From assembly GCF_008693105.1 (NCBI RefSeq), contig NZ_VXKK01000039.1:1-64000 (forward strand): 64,000 bases of DNA, in the 5' to 3' direction. Of the stretch, positions 8,480 through 19,070 are shown one piece after another. The translations under genes were made by a program, and so were the position numbers. The notes under the pieces are model-generated. The model saw only the letters and a list, made by a program, of their open reading frames with translations. It ran no database searches and was not told where the DNA came from. Source of the DNA: Corynebacterium flavescens (GTDB taxonomy: Bacteria; Actinomycetota; Actinomycetes; Mycobacteriales; Mycobacteriaceae). Position 1 is the first letter of the stretch, and each line of letters starts with the position of its first letter.

Positions 8480-8886
8480 CCCCAGCTTAAGATCGTCGTC
8501 GCCGTGGCGTAATCCCCGTCATGGCTAATGCTCAGGCTGGTTTCCACCTCGCCCAAAGTCGCGGCAACCTGCTCGCGCACATTGCCTGCAGTGGCGATGT
8601 CCACCCTCCCCCAAGCGTCGGGGCGGATCTCCACTTCACTCCAGATGACGCGCTCTTGAGCAATCACCGGCGGGCGCCCGTAGATTGCCTGGGACCAGGC
8701 CTTGATGAAGGACTCCTTGGCGGCCCAGCGCCCGGCGAGGTGCTCGGCGCGGCGTGCACCCTTGCCGGCTGCCACACGCAGCTCCGCGGGGCTAAACACC
8801 GCCTCGAAGCGGGAGCCGGGTTGCGCTAGCTGCGCGGCAAATTCCGGTATGCACACGATGTCGGTGCCCACAGCGAGTTTCTTCAT
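8476..8886 (-). CDS. acpS: Holo-[acyl-carrier-protein] synthase
   Basis: 136 residues. Transfers 4'-phosphopantetheine from CoA to the active serine of acyl carrier domains. GTDIVCIPEF near the N-terminus and GRWAAKESFIKAW (WxxKE with the Mg-binding Glu) are the AcpS signatures; SLSISHDGDYA is also typical. It lies 52 bases downstream of fas on the same strand, so it very likely activates the ACP domain of that synthase, which lacks a phosphopantetheine-transferase domain of its own. The fas-acpS pairing is known from other Corynebacteriales. Confidence 0.92.
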   Translation of the reverse strand: MKKLAVGTDIVCIPEFAAQLAQPGSRFEAVFSPAELRVAAGKGARRAEHLAGRWAAKESFIKAWSQAIYGRPPVIAQERVIWSEVEIRPDAWGRVDIATAGNVREQVAATLGEVETSLSISHDGDYATATTILSWG

Positions 8887-8901
8887 AGCCGTGATTATGC
8901 C

Positions 8902-8925
8902 AGCCGCACCTCAATCGGTGCGGCT
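8902..8925 (-). other. Stem-loop between fas and acpS
   Basis: AGCCGCACC and GGTGCGGCT form a perfect 9-bp stem around a 6-base loop in the 52-base fas-acpS gap. There is no T-run, so it is unlikely to be a simple terminator. It could be a processing or stability element that lowers acpS expression relative to fas. Confidence 0.5.
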
Positions 8926-8938
8926 GCGACTTACATAC

Positions 8939-11900
8939 TTAGAGCTCTGCTCCAGGGGTAAGGACGCCGTCCTTCAAGCGCGCAGTGCCATCGAGTAAGA
9001 TGGCCGCCTCGCGCTCCTTTACCGCATCTCCCGTGCCACCGAGGTTGCGGTCCACGGGACGCTGGTAGAGGGCTGCGCCGCCATGCATGGCATCGTCAAG
9101 GCGCCGCAAGCCGGCGTCCTCGCGCTGCTGCGCGGAGTCCTCCCAGGCTTGTGCCGCTTCCTCACCGTGGGCGGCGCGCACCGCCTGCAGGAAGGCACCG
9201 GGGTGCACGATGGCCACCAGGGCGGAAACGTGGCCGAAGCCCAGCGAGGTCACCAGACCGGCCTTGGGCGCGGCGGAACGCAGATTAAGCGGGCGCCGCA
9301 ACCAGGTCAAGTGCGAATGCTTGCGCAGAACTGGGTCGACGCAGTCGAGCGCGCGGTTGGGAGGAATGATTCCCTCGCGCAGCACCTGTGTCAGCCCCAT
9401 CATCTGGAACATCGCCGCACCGCCCTTGGTGTGCCCGGTCAGACTCTTCTGTGAGATGACATAGAAGGGATTGCCTGCACTGCGCCCGATGGCACCCGCG
9501 ATGCGCTCGTGCAGATCCGACTCGTTGGGGTCATTGGCGTTGGTCGAGGTGTCGTGCTTGGAAACGATGGAGACCTCGTCGGCGCTCACACCGACCTCAC
9601 GCAAGGCAAGCGCCAGGCGCGAGTCCTTGCCGCCGCGTGCGGAGGAGAGGGCACCCAAGCCGGGCGCTGGAATGGAGGTATGCGCACCATCGCCGAAGGA
9701 CTCGGCGAAGGCGACTACACCCAGCACAGGCAGTCCGAGCTTCAGGGCGAGGCTACCGCGGGCCAGCAGAATCGTTCCGCCGCCCTCGGACTCGATGAAG
9801 CCCGCGCGGCGCCTATCGTTAGCGCGCGAGAAGAACTTGTGGTCAATGCCCTTGTCCTCCAGCTCCTGCGAGTCCGCAGTGGCGGCCATGTCGCCGAAGC
9901 CGGTGATGCCCTCGATGGAGAGATCATCAATACCGCCGGCCACGACGAAATCGGCCTTGCGCAGGCGCAGCTTGTCAAAGCCTTCCTCGACGGAGACGGC
10001 CGCCGTGGCGCAGGCGGCGATCGGGTGGATCATCTGCCCGTACCCGCCGACGTAGGACTGCATGACGTGCGCGGCAACGACGTTGGGCAGGGATTCCTGC
10101 AGGATGTCGTTGGGGCGTGGCTCGGCCAGAAGCTTGTCGACGTAGAGGGAACGCAGCGACTGCATTCCGCCCATGCCGGTTCCTTGGGTCGAGGAGACGC
10201 GGGAGGGGTGAACCTCCGAAAGGAGCTCCGCCGGGCTAAATCCGGCGGCGAGGAAGGCGTCGACCGTGCACACCAGGTTCCACAGCGCCACGCGGTCGAG
10301 GTTATCGATCATGTCGGCCGGGATGCCATAGACCGCCGGATCAAAGCCCTTCGGAATCTGGCCACCCACAAAGCGGCTCATGGCCACGCGGCGCGGGACG
10401 CGCACCGCGGAACCAGCCGGGCGGGTGACCTGCCACTCCTCACCGTCGAAGTAGGCGCTGGCACCCTCGACATCCTCCACGAAGGACTTGGCAGCGGCCT
10501 CGTCCGATACCGCGAAGGTCATATCGCGCTCAAGGTAGATGGTGGTCAGCTCGGGGGCGAGGTTATCAACCATGGGGCGCTTGGGGCCGAAGTCGTCGTG
10601 GTAGCGCCGCACGCCTACCCCGGCGATGACCTCATCGTGGAAGCGCTCGTAGATGTCTTCCTCGGAGATCTCCTCGCCGGTCTCGGTCACTGTCCAGCCG
10701 CCATCCCAGGCGATAAGCCCAGTGCTCCAGGCCAATTCGATGACGCCGGCAGCGGAGAGATCTCCGCTTAGCTCGACCTCGTAGCGGGTACGCGAGGAAC
10801 CCACTGGGCCCAGCTCTCCCGCGCCGACGATGACGACCATGTCATCGAGGTTCTGGGTGACCCCGCTAAAGTCCGGGCTGGTCCACTCGATGTGGCGGCG
10901 GATGCTCGGCAGCGCGCACACGCTGCGCGGGGCCTCACTAGCAGGAGCGGTTTCACCGCTGCGTGCCGCTGCCTCGCGGGCGAGTTCCGGCAGGTTGATA
11001 TCTGCCTCGCCCAAGCCGCCGGTGAAGTCGAGGGTAATTGGCGCCTGTGCGGCGCTCTTGCGTACGGAGTGCTGCGCGCCGGAGTCCACCAGCTGCACAG
11101 CGATCTCGGCGGGAGAATAGGTGGAAACACCCTTGGCCTCAACGAGCTCGACCATGGGATCGTTGCCGCCCATCAGGCCGGTGCCGCGCACCCACCCGAT
11201 GTGGGCGTGCACGAGCGAGGTGCGCTCACCCCAGACCGGCTCGGCGTGCCAGCGGGTCACCAGGGCGTCGAGCGCAGCCTTGGACTCGCCATAGGCGCCG
11301 TCTCCGCCGAATCGTCCACGGTTGGGCGAGCCAGGCAGGACCACGTGCAGGCGTTGGCCAACGTGGGTATCCGCGCCGATCTGGGATAGGCCGGCGATGA
11401 GCTTCTCGACGGACCACAGCAACAGACGCATCTGCGCCTCAGCCTGGGCACCGGCATCAGCCAGCGTTCCCTGCACGCGCGGTGCGGCAAAGGGGAAGAG
11501 CAGGGTGGGAACCAAGGCGGGCTTGAGCAGCTTAGACTTTCCGCCCACCGTGGCGGTCTGCTCGTTGCCTACCCACTCGATGAGGGCATCGACGTCGCTG
11601 AAAGAACTCAGGTTGGCCGGAACGACCCACAGCGCAGCGTTGCCGCAAGCGTGGGAACGGTAGAGCTCCTTATAAAACTCCAGGCGGGCATGATCCAGGC
11701 GCGAGGTGGTGGCCACGACGGTGGCGCCCTCCGAGAGCAGCTGTGCGATAACAGCGGCGGCAATCGAATGCGGGGAACCGCCGGTCACCACGGCAACGTC
11801 GCTGCTATAGGGCAGCTGCGCCGGATCCTGGCGGGCATCACTGGCTTGCTCATCGAGGCCAAGGTACTCGGCCATCTGGGCGACTTCCTCGCCAGCGCCG

Positions 11901-14900
11901 AAGACATCGAGCTCGGAGAGCTCTCCCAGCTTGAGGCGGGTGAGGTCCTCGCGGGCGGATGCCCAGCGATCGTCGAGAAGCACGGCCTTGTTCGCGTCGA
12001 AGGCCGGGGCCACCTGGCGCGGCCAATCGGAGCCCAGCTCGCGGGAGACGAGATCGGCGAGCCCATCGGGCTCGGTGGAGAACTCCGTGGTGGGCGCCTT
12101 GATGCCAAGGCGCTTAAGCAGGGTGCGGGCGGTCTCGGCCAGGGAATCGGTCAGCTGCGAGGAGAATTCATCAAGCGCGGCGGAATCTACTACCCCGCCA
12201 GCACCAGCGCCGGTGGAAGGCATTGCGATGGACACCTGGGAGCGCGCGCCAGCCGCCTGCACAGCGGCATCAATGAGAGCATCGAGTTCCTTGACGTGCG
12301 GCGCCGCGGTGCCCAAAGTGGCCAGCTCGCCACCGCGCAGGGACGCGCCCTCGCGCGTGCCCAGCACCAGCTCTGCGGTGACGCGATCGACCCAGCCTTC
12401 GCCCAAGCCCCACGTTCCGGTGACGCGCTCGGCGATGTAGGAGGGCTTCTTTCCGGCAGGGCCGGTCAGACGACGCAGCGAATCCGCAACCTGATCCGCG
12501 AGCACCGGACCGAAGGCGCGATAGCCCTTGGCCATGCCGGTCACGGTCTGCTGCAGATCACCCAGAGGCGCATCGGCAGCGCCATCGATGGCGCCCAATC
12601 CAAACTCCACGCCCAGATCCAGCAGCAGCTGGTTGCGGCGCGAGGACACGCCTTCGACAAGCAGCTCGATGGTATCGGTGGGCCCAATCTGATCGGGGCG
12701 CACCTTGGTCCAGATGGCTACGAGCATCTCAACGGCGTCAGCAACGCTGAGCGCCTTGTCAGCAGGGGTCTCGCCGCCTGTGGGAGCAGTCGGAGCCGCC
12801 GCGAGGGCAGGGGCAGCAGGCGCGGCAGGGGTGGCCGCAGCATCTGCAGAGGTTGCCCCCGCAGAGGTTGCCTCTGTAACTTCTGCAGCTTCTGTTGCAG
12901 AGGCAGCAGGCTCAGGGCGCTCTACGGCATCCTCAGCAAAGACGGTAGGACGGTCACGCTCGACGTTGAGCACCTCGATGGGGTGACCAGCGTACTGCGG
13001 CAGACGCAAGGTCTGGCCGAGCATATTCGCCAGGGTCGGTGCGGAACCGACGCCAATCTCGATAAAGCGCTCGACACCCAGCCCAGGCGTGCCCGCACCG
13101 GCGGTTTCATCCGGGGAGCACAGGAAGAGGTCCTGGGTTTCGATCCAGCGCACTGGGGAGGCAAACTGCCAGGCCAAAAGCTCGATAAGCAGGGTGCGGC
13201 CGAGCTTATTTGAATCCTGCGCGGCGGCCGGGAAGTCCGCCAGAATCTCCTTGATAGCTGCGGAATCGACCACCTGATCAATGGATTCGACGAACTCGCT
13301 ATCGAGTCCGAAGGGACGCGCCACCAGGTTCGGGATGTAGTGGCCGAGCAGGATTTCCAGGTCGATCTCGGTGGGGATGAGGGAATCGAGGTGCTCGCGG
13401 AAGGCGGGCACGCCGTCGAGAAGCCGGGAGGAGTGGAAAGGAACGTCGATACCAGGAATCTGGATGAAGGCGCGCTTGCCCGGCGCGCGGGACTCGGCGT
13501 CCTCTCGCAGGGCGGCTAGGCCCGCACGAGTGCCGGCCACGGCGTACTGCACGCCGGCGATGTTGTAGTTGACTATCTCGAGGAACTCGCCGGAGCGACC
13601 CGCGATTTCGGAGACGTAGTCAAAGACCTCCTCGGCGCTGATGCCGATCTTATTCGGGCGCAGCGCCGCCAGTCCGTAGTTAGAATTGCCGTGCTCGTCG
13701 CGCTCAACCAGGCGGTGCATGGTCAGCCCACGGGCGTAGACAATCTCCAGGACCGCCTCGAGGGAGAGGACCTGTGCATAGGCCGCAAGTGCGTTGTACT
13801 CGCCCACCGAGTGACCGGCGAAGTAGGCACCGCTATCGAGGACGCCGGCTTCCTGCATCTCCGCGATCTGCGCGCAGCCCAGCGTGGCCATGGCCATCTG
13901 CGTGAACTGCGTCAGGAAGAGTGCACCATCCGGGTGCGAGAACTCCTCGCCGGCCACGGTGACGGAGGCAGGATTCGCGCGCACGACTTCCAGGATGGAA
14001 AAACCCAACCGGCTCCTGGTGTGGGAATCTGCTCGCTCCCACACCGAACGTGCGGCAGGCGACGAAGCGAAGGAATCCATGCCCATGCCCTGGGACTGGA
14101 TGCCCTGGCCCGGGAAGCCATAGGCGGTGATCTTATCCCGCATGATGGCCTGGGCCTGCAGCACGGGGACATCCCCGACCGAGGCGGTCACGGTGCGGAC
14201 CTCACCCAGCCCGGCGCGATTATCGACGCCGCTGCGCTCAACCACAAAATCCACCTGTGCGCCCGGCAGAACGGGGGCCAACATCGTTGCCTCCCACTCG
14301 GCCACGGAGGCACCGTCGAATCCGGCTGCCAGTTGGGCCAGCGCCGAGGTCCACATGCCGTGGACAATGACTCCGTGTGGAAGTCCCGCCAGCGCCGCCG
14401 CGGCGGCGGAGACGTGGATGGGGTTGCGGTCCCCGGTCACGGCAGCGAAAGGCTGCATCGACTCCGGTGCGACCACGTTTACTTCGGTGCGGAAGCTGCG
14501 CGGCTTGTCGGTCACGCTCTCCTTGGCAGGGGCGGGGGCAAGCTCTTGGGTTCCGCGACGGCCCTGGATGGCAAAACGCTCACGCAGGGTGGCAAGAAGG
14601 GTTCCGGCGGTGGAAATCTCCACCTTGACCTCGACGACGCGTCCGACGGTGGTGTCGAGCACGCTCGTGCCGCGAGCACTAATCTCCAGCTGCGCCTCAC
14701 GCGGAAGATCGGCGTGAAGCTGCGCGGAATGCTCGAGGTGCACTAGGTTGAGCAGGCCTTCGACGACGTCCGCACCCTGCTCCGTTTGGGCATGGGCGAT
14801 AACGGCGAAGACGGCCGGCCAGGCTTTACCCACGAGGACGTCGGGGGCGAGGCCTGAGAGCTTTCCATAGCCGGCGGTGACGTTTTCATAATCGGCGCAA

Positions 14901-17900
14901 TCAGCGACCGAGAGCTGTGCGTTCCACTGCGCAGTGCCGTCTACCACCTGCGGCAACTGGCCCCCTGCGGCAATCTGTGCCAGCTCGCGCATGGCCTGGC
15001 GGGCATCCTGTGCGCTCACGGTGGGGCTCGCACCCGGAATCTGCGGGGCCTCGAGGCGAATGCGCAGGCTCGCGCCGGCAATGGCTCCGCGCAGCGGGGC
15101 GCGCAGCACATAGCCGCCTTCCGCGTCACGCTCGAGGGAGGCTCCGGTCTCCGGGCACTGGGCACGCAGATCCTTTCCTGTTCCTGATACCTCTATCCGG
15201 GGCATGACCAGGCGCACTGGGTTGACCTGTGCGCGACCGGCCCAATCGATGGAGGCGGCCTCGCACATCTCAATTAATTCTGCACGCGCAGCTGCGGCCG
15301 CATCCGGGGTTTCTGCTTCCAGGCGTTCTGCCGTGGCGGCCTCAAAGCGGGCCAGCAGGTGCGCGACTGGCTCGTTGGCGCGAGTAATTCCGGCCACCGC
15401 GGTGGTGCCGGGGATGATGCAGACCTCGTCGGCAGCGTAGCGCTCATCGTGCGCCTGCCACAGCGAGTCTTGGCGCCACCAGCGACGAACCTCCGAGTTG
15501 ATGACCGGAACGAAGTTGGCAGGCTTCCCCTTTTCTTCAAGGAGCTTTAAGAACCAGGTGACATCACCGACGTGGAGCGGGGCATCGCCGTACTCGGCGA
15601 CCAAGGCCCGCACGGCCTTGTAGGGACGCTCGCCATCGACGGCGATGCGGGCTGCGAACTCCCCGTGATCCTGCGGGCTCAGGCGTGCCTCGGCGCGCTC
15701 TACCATGCGCTCAAAGCGCTGAGCCCAGGAGACATCTACCCAGTGACCGCGATAAGAGAGCTCGAGGTAGCGGCCCAGCCACTGCTCATAGGTCATCTCG
15801 GCGACGTCGCCGAAGTAAGGCTTGGCGGTCTTGGCAATCGCCGCGATGATCTCCTCGCGCCGGGCCGCCACGGCCTCCGCATCGCCTGCTACCTCGTCAA
15901 GGAGGCGGCCTGCGCGCGCGAAGGAATTATCAATCTCGTGGATATCGGCGCCGAGCTGGGAGCGGCCGGAGGCGATTCCCCCGCGGGCGGATCCGGCGCC
16001 GGCCCATCCGTGGTTCTCCGTAACGGGCTGGGCGTCGACAAGAGCCTGCTTGACTGACTCCGAGGCGGTGGATTCCAGGGTGGCCATCGCGGCGGTGCCG
16101 ATCATAATGGCGTCGACAGGCATGGGTGCCAGGCCGTACTTCTGCGCCCACGTACCGGTCAGGTAGGCCGCGCCTACATCCGGAGTGCCGATGCCGCCGC
16201 CGACGGCGAGGACAACGTTGTCTTGGGAGCGAATCTTGGCATAGGCCTCGATCAGCAGCTCGTCCAAGTCCTCCCAGGAGTGGTGCCCGCCGGCGTGCCC
16301 GCCCTCGATCTGCATGATGATGTCGAAGTCCACAGCAACGGCAATCCGCAGGACCTGATCGATTTGCTTGACTGTGCCAGGTTTGAAAGCAATCCAGGGG
16401 AAGTTCTCGGCGCGCAGCTGCTCGAGCAACGCGACGGCCTCGTCGAAGGGCGGAATACCCGCGGAGACGATAATGCCGCTGATATGCGCGCCGTTAGCGC
16501 GAGCCTTAGGGATGGCGCGCTGGCCTTCTACCTGGCGGCGCCACTGCGAGGCGGACAGGTACATGGCGTTGAACTGCGCATTGACTCCGGGCTCCAGCAG
16601 CTCCTCGAGGCGAGCCAGGTTTTCATCAAGCATCGCGCTCGTGGTCTGGCCACCACCAGCGAGCTCCGCCCAGAATCCGGCGTTGGCCGCCGCAGCGACG
16701 ATCTCCGGGTCCACGGTGGAGGGAGTCATGCCGGGCAACATCACCGGGGAGTAGCCGGTCAGATCAGTGAACTTGCTATAAACGCGGCCGTTGTGCAGGC
16801 GCGGGCGCAACTGGGACCAGTCAGCGGGCAGCTGCGGGCTCCGCCCGGCGTCAAAAAGCGCGGCCTGGCCCTGCGCGGTGGAAACCACCAGGGTGCCCAC
16901 TCCGCGCCCGGCCACGATCTTGCGCGTCAGCGGCTCCACGCCTGCGGTGGGGCCGCATTCCAGGATCCAACGTGCGCCCTCGTCCACGGCGGTGGTGACG
17001 GCCTCCGGCCAGTCAACGACGTCCGTGAGGACCGCGCGAGCGCCTCGCGCGGAAAGCTCCGCGCCGAGGCCTGCGCGCTGTGCCCAGTCCTCGACGAGTG
17101 CGACAGCCTCAGCCATAGCCGGGTGATGATAAGCGGCCTGCACATCAAGATCACTAAAGCGCGGCGCGAAGGCCTTGCCCCCGCGCAGCTTGGCCTCAAT
17201 GGCCTTGGCATCGGCCGCGGCGAGACGCTCTAAGCCGCGACGCACGGCAGCGTTGTCCTCTGGGGTGCCGACGATGACGAAGGAATCGCGACCATTGCAC
17301 AGGCCAATGGTCGCACCGGCCTCCTCCAGCTGCTGGCGGGTTGCGCCGCTGACGGCCGCCATCGGCGCACCAGCAGCGGTGCGCACCAGGCCGTGGATGC
17401 GGGCGGTACGAGTGATGGCGGCGCCGATGAGCTGAGCCAGCGCAATGACCTCGCCCGCACCAGCCTCACCCTGTGCCACGTAGGTAGCCAGCGCACCCTG
17501 CGAGTGGCCAAGAGAAGCCACTGCAGCCGCAGGATCGAGTCCCTGCGCGCGCAACGACTCGAGCAAAGCCACCTGGGCGGTGAGGATGCCAGGGGTGGAT
17601 ATCGCTGCATCGGTGAGCTCGAAACTCGGATCTTCAGCGGCCTCGGCCCACCGCAAAGGCTCAAAGCCGTGCGGGAACTGGGCGGCGATGTCAGCAGCCA
17701 CCGGCTCGAGGATCTGTTGTGCATCCTCAAGGTGCCGAGCCATCTGCGCGCCGACGCCGCCAGCCAGCGTCTCACGCAGGCCGGGCAGCCAGGCATAGCC
17801 CTGCCCGGAGAAAGAAAGAGCAAAGGGCTCGCGGTCCAAACGCTCGATGAGTCGCTCGCTCGGGGTTGCGGGCGTGATGAAGTCGGTGTTGCCAGTTCTC

Positions 17901-17902
17901 AC
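8939..17902 (-). CDS. fas: Type I fatty acid synthase, multidomain
   Basis: 2,987 residues from GTG 17902, the size of corynebacterial FAS-I. It carries out all steps of de novo fatty acid synthesis in the cytoplasm, giving acyl-CoA products. Domains in order: acyltransferase (GHSQG, Ser134), enoyl reductase (GGGIGTPDVGAAYL, near 565), dehydratase hot-dog (HGVIVHGMWTSALAQL, near 1200), malonyl/palmitoyl transferase (GHSVGEY, Ser1365), an Ala/Pro-rich linker, ACP (GVSSRRNQ, pantetheine Ser1753), ketoreductase (VAVVTGGSPHSIAAA, near 2040) and ketosynthase (ACATAA, Cys2631; NANDPNE; KSLTGHTKGG). No phosphopantetheine transferase domain is present, so acpS is needed. All key residues are intact and no frameshift is seen. 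Corynebacteria may carry FAS-IA and FAS-IB; I cannot say which this is. Confidence 0.97.
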   Translation of the reverse strand: MRTGNTDFITPATPSERLIERLDREPFALSFSGQGYAWLPGLRETLAGGVGAQMARHLEDAQQILEPVAADIAAQFPHGFEPLRWAEAAEDPSFELTDAAISTPGILTAQVALLESLRAQGLDPAAAVASLGHSQGALATYVAQGEAGAGEVIALAQLIGAAITRTARIHGLVRTAAGAPMAAVSGATRQQLEEAGATIGLCNGRDSFVIVGTPEDNAAVRRGLERLAAADAKAIEAKLRGGKAFAPRFSDLDVQAAYHHPAMAEAVALVEDWAQRAGLGAELSARGARAVLTDVVDWPEAVTTAVDEGARWILECGPTAGVEPLTRKIVAGRGVGTLVVSTAQGQAALFDAGRSPQLPADWSQLRPRLHNGRVYSKFTDLTGYSPVMLPGMTPSTVDPEIVAAAANAGFWAELAGGGQTTSAMLDENLARLEELLEPGVNAQFNAMYLSASQWRRQVEGQRAIPKARANGAHISGIIVSAGIPPFDEAVALLEQLRAENFPWIAFKPGTVKQIDQVLRIAVAVDFDIIMQIEGGHAGGHHSWEDLDELLIEAYAKIRSQDNVVLAVGGGIGTPDVGAAYLTGTWAQKYGLAPMPVDAIMIGTAAMATLESTASESVKQALVDAQPVTENHGWAGAGSARGGIASGRSQLGADIHEIDNSFARAGRLLDEVAGDAEAVAARREEIIAAIAKTAKPYFGDVAEMTYEQWLGRYLELSYRGHWVDVSWAQRFERMVERAEARLSPQDHGEFAARIAVDGERPYKAVRALVAEYGDAPLHVGDVTWFLKLLEEKGKPANFVPVINSEVRRWWRQDSLWQAHDERYAADEVCIIPGTTAVAGITRANEPVAHLLARFEAATAERLEAETPDAAAAARAELIEMCEAASIDWAGRAQVNPVRLVMPRIEVSGTGKDLRAQCPETGASLERDAEGGYVLRAPLRGAIAGASLRIRLEAPQIPGASPTVSAQDARQAMRELAQIAAGGQLPQVVDGTAQWNAQLSVADCADYENVTAGYGKLSGLAPDVLVGKAWPAVFAVIAHAQTEQGADVVEGLLNLVHLEHSAQLHADLPREAQLEISARGTSVLDTTVGRVVEVKVEISTAGTLLATLRERFAIQGRRGTQELAPAPAKESVTDKPRSFRTEVNVVAPESMQPFAAVTGDRNPIHVSAAAAALAGLPHGVIVHGMWTSALAQLAAGFDGASVAEWEATMLAPVLPGAQVDFVVERSGVDNRAGLGEVRTVTASVGDVPVLQAQAIMRDKITAYGFPGQGIQSQGMGMDSFASSPAARSVWERADSHTRSRLGFSILEVVRANPASVTVAGEEFSHPDGALFLTQFTQMAMATLGCAQIAEMQEAGVLDSGAYFAGHSVGEYNALAAYAQVLSLEAVLEIVYARGLTMHRLVERDEHGNSNYGLAALRPNKIGISAEEVFDYVSEIAGRSGEFLEIVNYNIAGVQYAVAGTRAGLAALREDAESRAPGKRAFIQIPGIDVPFHSSRLLDGVPAFREHLDSLIPTEIDLEILLGHYIPNLVARPFGLDSEFVESIDQVVDSAAIKEILADFPAAAQDSNKLGRTLLIELLAWQFASPVRWIETQDLFLCSPDETAGAGTPGLGVERFIEIGVGSAPTLANMLGQTLRLPQYAGHPIEVLNVERDRPTVFAEDAVERPEPAASATEAAEVTEATSAGATSADAAATPAAPAAPALAAAPTAPTGGETPADKALSVADAVEMLVAIWTKVRPDQIGPTDTIELLVEGVSSRRNQLLLDLGVEFGLGAIDGAADAPLGDLQQTVTGMAKGYRAFGPVLADQVADSLRRLTGPAGKKPSYIAERVTGTWGLGEGWVDRVTAELVLGTREGASLRGGELATLGTAAPHVKELDALIDAAVQAAGARSQVSIAMPSTGAGAGGVVDSAALDEFSSQLTDSLAETARTLLKRLGIKAPTTEFSTEPDGLADLVSRELGSDWPRQVAPAFDANKAVLLDDRWASAREDLTRLKLGELSELDVFGAGEEVAQMAEYLGLDEQASDARQDPAQLPYSSDVAVVTGGSPHSIAAAVIAQLLSEGATVVATTSRLDHARLEFYKELYRSHACGNAALWVVPANLSSFSDVDALIEWVGNEQTATVGGKSKLLKPALVPTLLFPFAAPRVQGTLADAGAQAEAQMRLLLWSVEKLIAGLSQIGADTHVGQRLHVVLPGSPNRGRFGGDGAYGESKAALDALVTRWHAEPVWGERTSLVHAHIGWVRGTGLMGGNDPMVELVEAKGVSTYSPAEIAVQLVDSGAQHSVRKSAAQAPITLDFTGGLGEADINLPELAREAAARSGETAPASEAPRSVCALPSIRRHIEWTSPDFSGVTQNLDDMVVIVGAGELGPVGSSRTRYEVELSGDLSAAGVIELAWSTGLIAWDGGWTVTETGEEISEEDIYERFHDEVIAGVGVRRYHDDFGPKRPMVDNLAPELTTIYLERDMTFAVSDEAAAKSFVEDVEGASAYFDGEEWQVTRPAGSAVRVPRRVAMSRFVGGQIPKGFDPAVYGIPADMIDNLDRVALWNLVCTVDAFLAAGFSPAELLSEVHPSRVSSTQGTGMGGMQSLRSLYVDKLLAEPRPNDILQESLPNVVAAHVMQSYVGGYGQMIHPIAACATAAVSVEEGFDKLRLRKADFVVAGGIDDLSIEGITGFGDMAATADSQELEDKGIDHKFFSRANDRRRAGFIESEGGGTILLARGSLALKLGLPVLGVVAFAESFGDGAHTSIPAPGLGALSSARGGKDSRLALALREVGVSADEVSIVSKHDTSTNANDPNESDLHERIAGAIGRSAGNPFYVISQKSLTGHTKGGAAMFQMMGLTQVLREGIIPPNRALDCVDPVLRKHSHLTWLRRPLNLRSAAPKAGLVTSLGFGHVSALVAIVHPGAFLQAVRAAHGEEAAQAWEDSAQQREDAGLRRLDDAMHGGAALYQRPVDRNLGGTGDAVKEREAAILLDGTARLKDGVLTPGAEL

Positions 17903-18179
17903 TGTGGTGCTGCTCCTACTAGGTGTCTATATAGAGTGCGGCCAAAAGGTGCCAAAAAGTTTCGGATCTAAAAGTTAGGCCTAAAGCATGCCACAGAATC
18001 ATGAGGAATCCATCATCTTTTGCTGGCGTGTGCCCCGTGAGAAATGCCCTAAATGCTCTTCTCTGTGGCGAAAATCTTGCTCTGCACGCTGAGAGATGCG
18101 CGTTGTGTGATCCTGCCCGCTTTAAGGCCTGCGCCCGAAACCCTTTCTAAGACACCCTACCGCTAGACTGTGTCGAATC

Positions 18180-19025
18180 ATGCGTTCCCGAACCCCTATT
18201 CCCGCCCCTTTTATCGCCGCAGGAATCCTCAACATCGCGGTGGCGGCACTCGCTCTTGGCGGATGCCTAGCCATAGGCAGCGATAAAGCCGCAGCGCCGA
18301 CCCCCGCCACACTAAGCCCCACCACCGCCCTGAGCAGCACAACCGAGCCAAGCCCCGAGTCCCCCAGCTCAGCTTTCGCCCCGAACCCCGAAAACTCCGC
18401 CGCCGCAGATAGGCTCTCCCCGGAAGAAGGGCCAAGCCAGGAGAAGCCCGCCGCCGAACAGGCGCTGAGCACCTTGGAGACGATCCCCGTCAAGGGACGC
18501 GCGCCTAAGACCGGCTATGAGCGCGAGCAATTTGGTCAAGCGTGGTCAGATGATGTGGGCGTGGAATATGGACACAATGGCTGCGATACCCGCAACGACA
18601 TCCTGCGCCGTGATATCTCCGACGCCCTTATTAAGGAGGGCACGCACGGATGCGTCGTGCTCTCCGGCACTCTGCATGATCCGTACGCGGGGCAAGACAT
18701 TGCATTCCAACGCGGCCGCGATACCTCCGGCGCAGTCCAGATCGACCACGTTGTGCCGCTGGCTGATGCATGGCAGAAGGGCGCGCAGCTGCTGACCCCG
18801 GAACAAAGGCGGGACTTTGCCAACGATCCGCGTAATCTGCTCGCGGTTGACGGTGGCCTCAACCAACAGAAATCCGCCGGGGATGCGGCAACGTGGCTGC
18901 CGCCCAACAAGGGCTTTCGCTGCGAATACGCCCAGCGCATAGTGGAGGTCAAGGCCGCCTACGGCCTATGGACCACGGAGGCCGAGCACGCTGCGCTCGA
19001 TAGATTACTGCGCGCCTGCCAGTAG
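18180..19025 (+). CDS. Secreted HNH/DUF1524-like nuclease lipoprotein
   Basis: 281 residues. A signal peptide ending in a lipobox (ALALGGC, Cys29) is followed by a Ser/Thr/Pro-rich linker to about residue 100. The C-terminal domain has QIDHVVPLADAWQKGAQLL and FANDPRNLLAVDGGLNQQKS, the DHV...N pattern of extracellular HNH (GmrSD C-terminal-like) nucleases. Two Cys pairs (NGCDT, THGCVVL) suit an exported protein. Likely a surface-anchored DNase for nutrient scavenging or competition; that role is inference. It is divergent from fas. Confidence 0.75.
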   Translation: MRSRTPIPAPFIAAGILNIAVAALALGGCLAIGSDKAAAPTPATLSPTTALSSTTEPSPESPSSAFAPNPENSAAADRLSPEEGPSQEKPAAEQALSTLETIPVKGRAPKTGYEREQFGQAWSDDVGVEYGHNGCDTRNDILRRDISDALIKEGTHGCVVLSGTLHDPYAGQDIAFQRGRDTSGAVQIDHVVPLADAWQKGAQLLTPEQRRDFANDPRNLLAVDGGLNQQKSAGDAATWLPPNKGFRCEYAQRIVEVKAAYGLWTTEAEHAALDRLLRACQ

Positions 19026-19070
19026 ACTCGCACGCGCCATCCCCTCCCTAGAAACCCCCAGCAAAGGGCT

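Noticed and set aside
11651..13213. Long plus-strand frame opposite fas (520 codons), and similar ones such as 16223-17233
   Set aside because: Shadows of the high-GC fas coding strand; low-complexity products without domains, while fas has all catalytic motifs.
18180..19025. DUF1524-like nuclease as partner of the DUF262 defence protein
   Set aside because: It has a signal peptide and lipobox, so it acts outside the cell, and it lies nearly 20 kb away.
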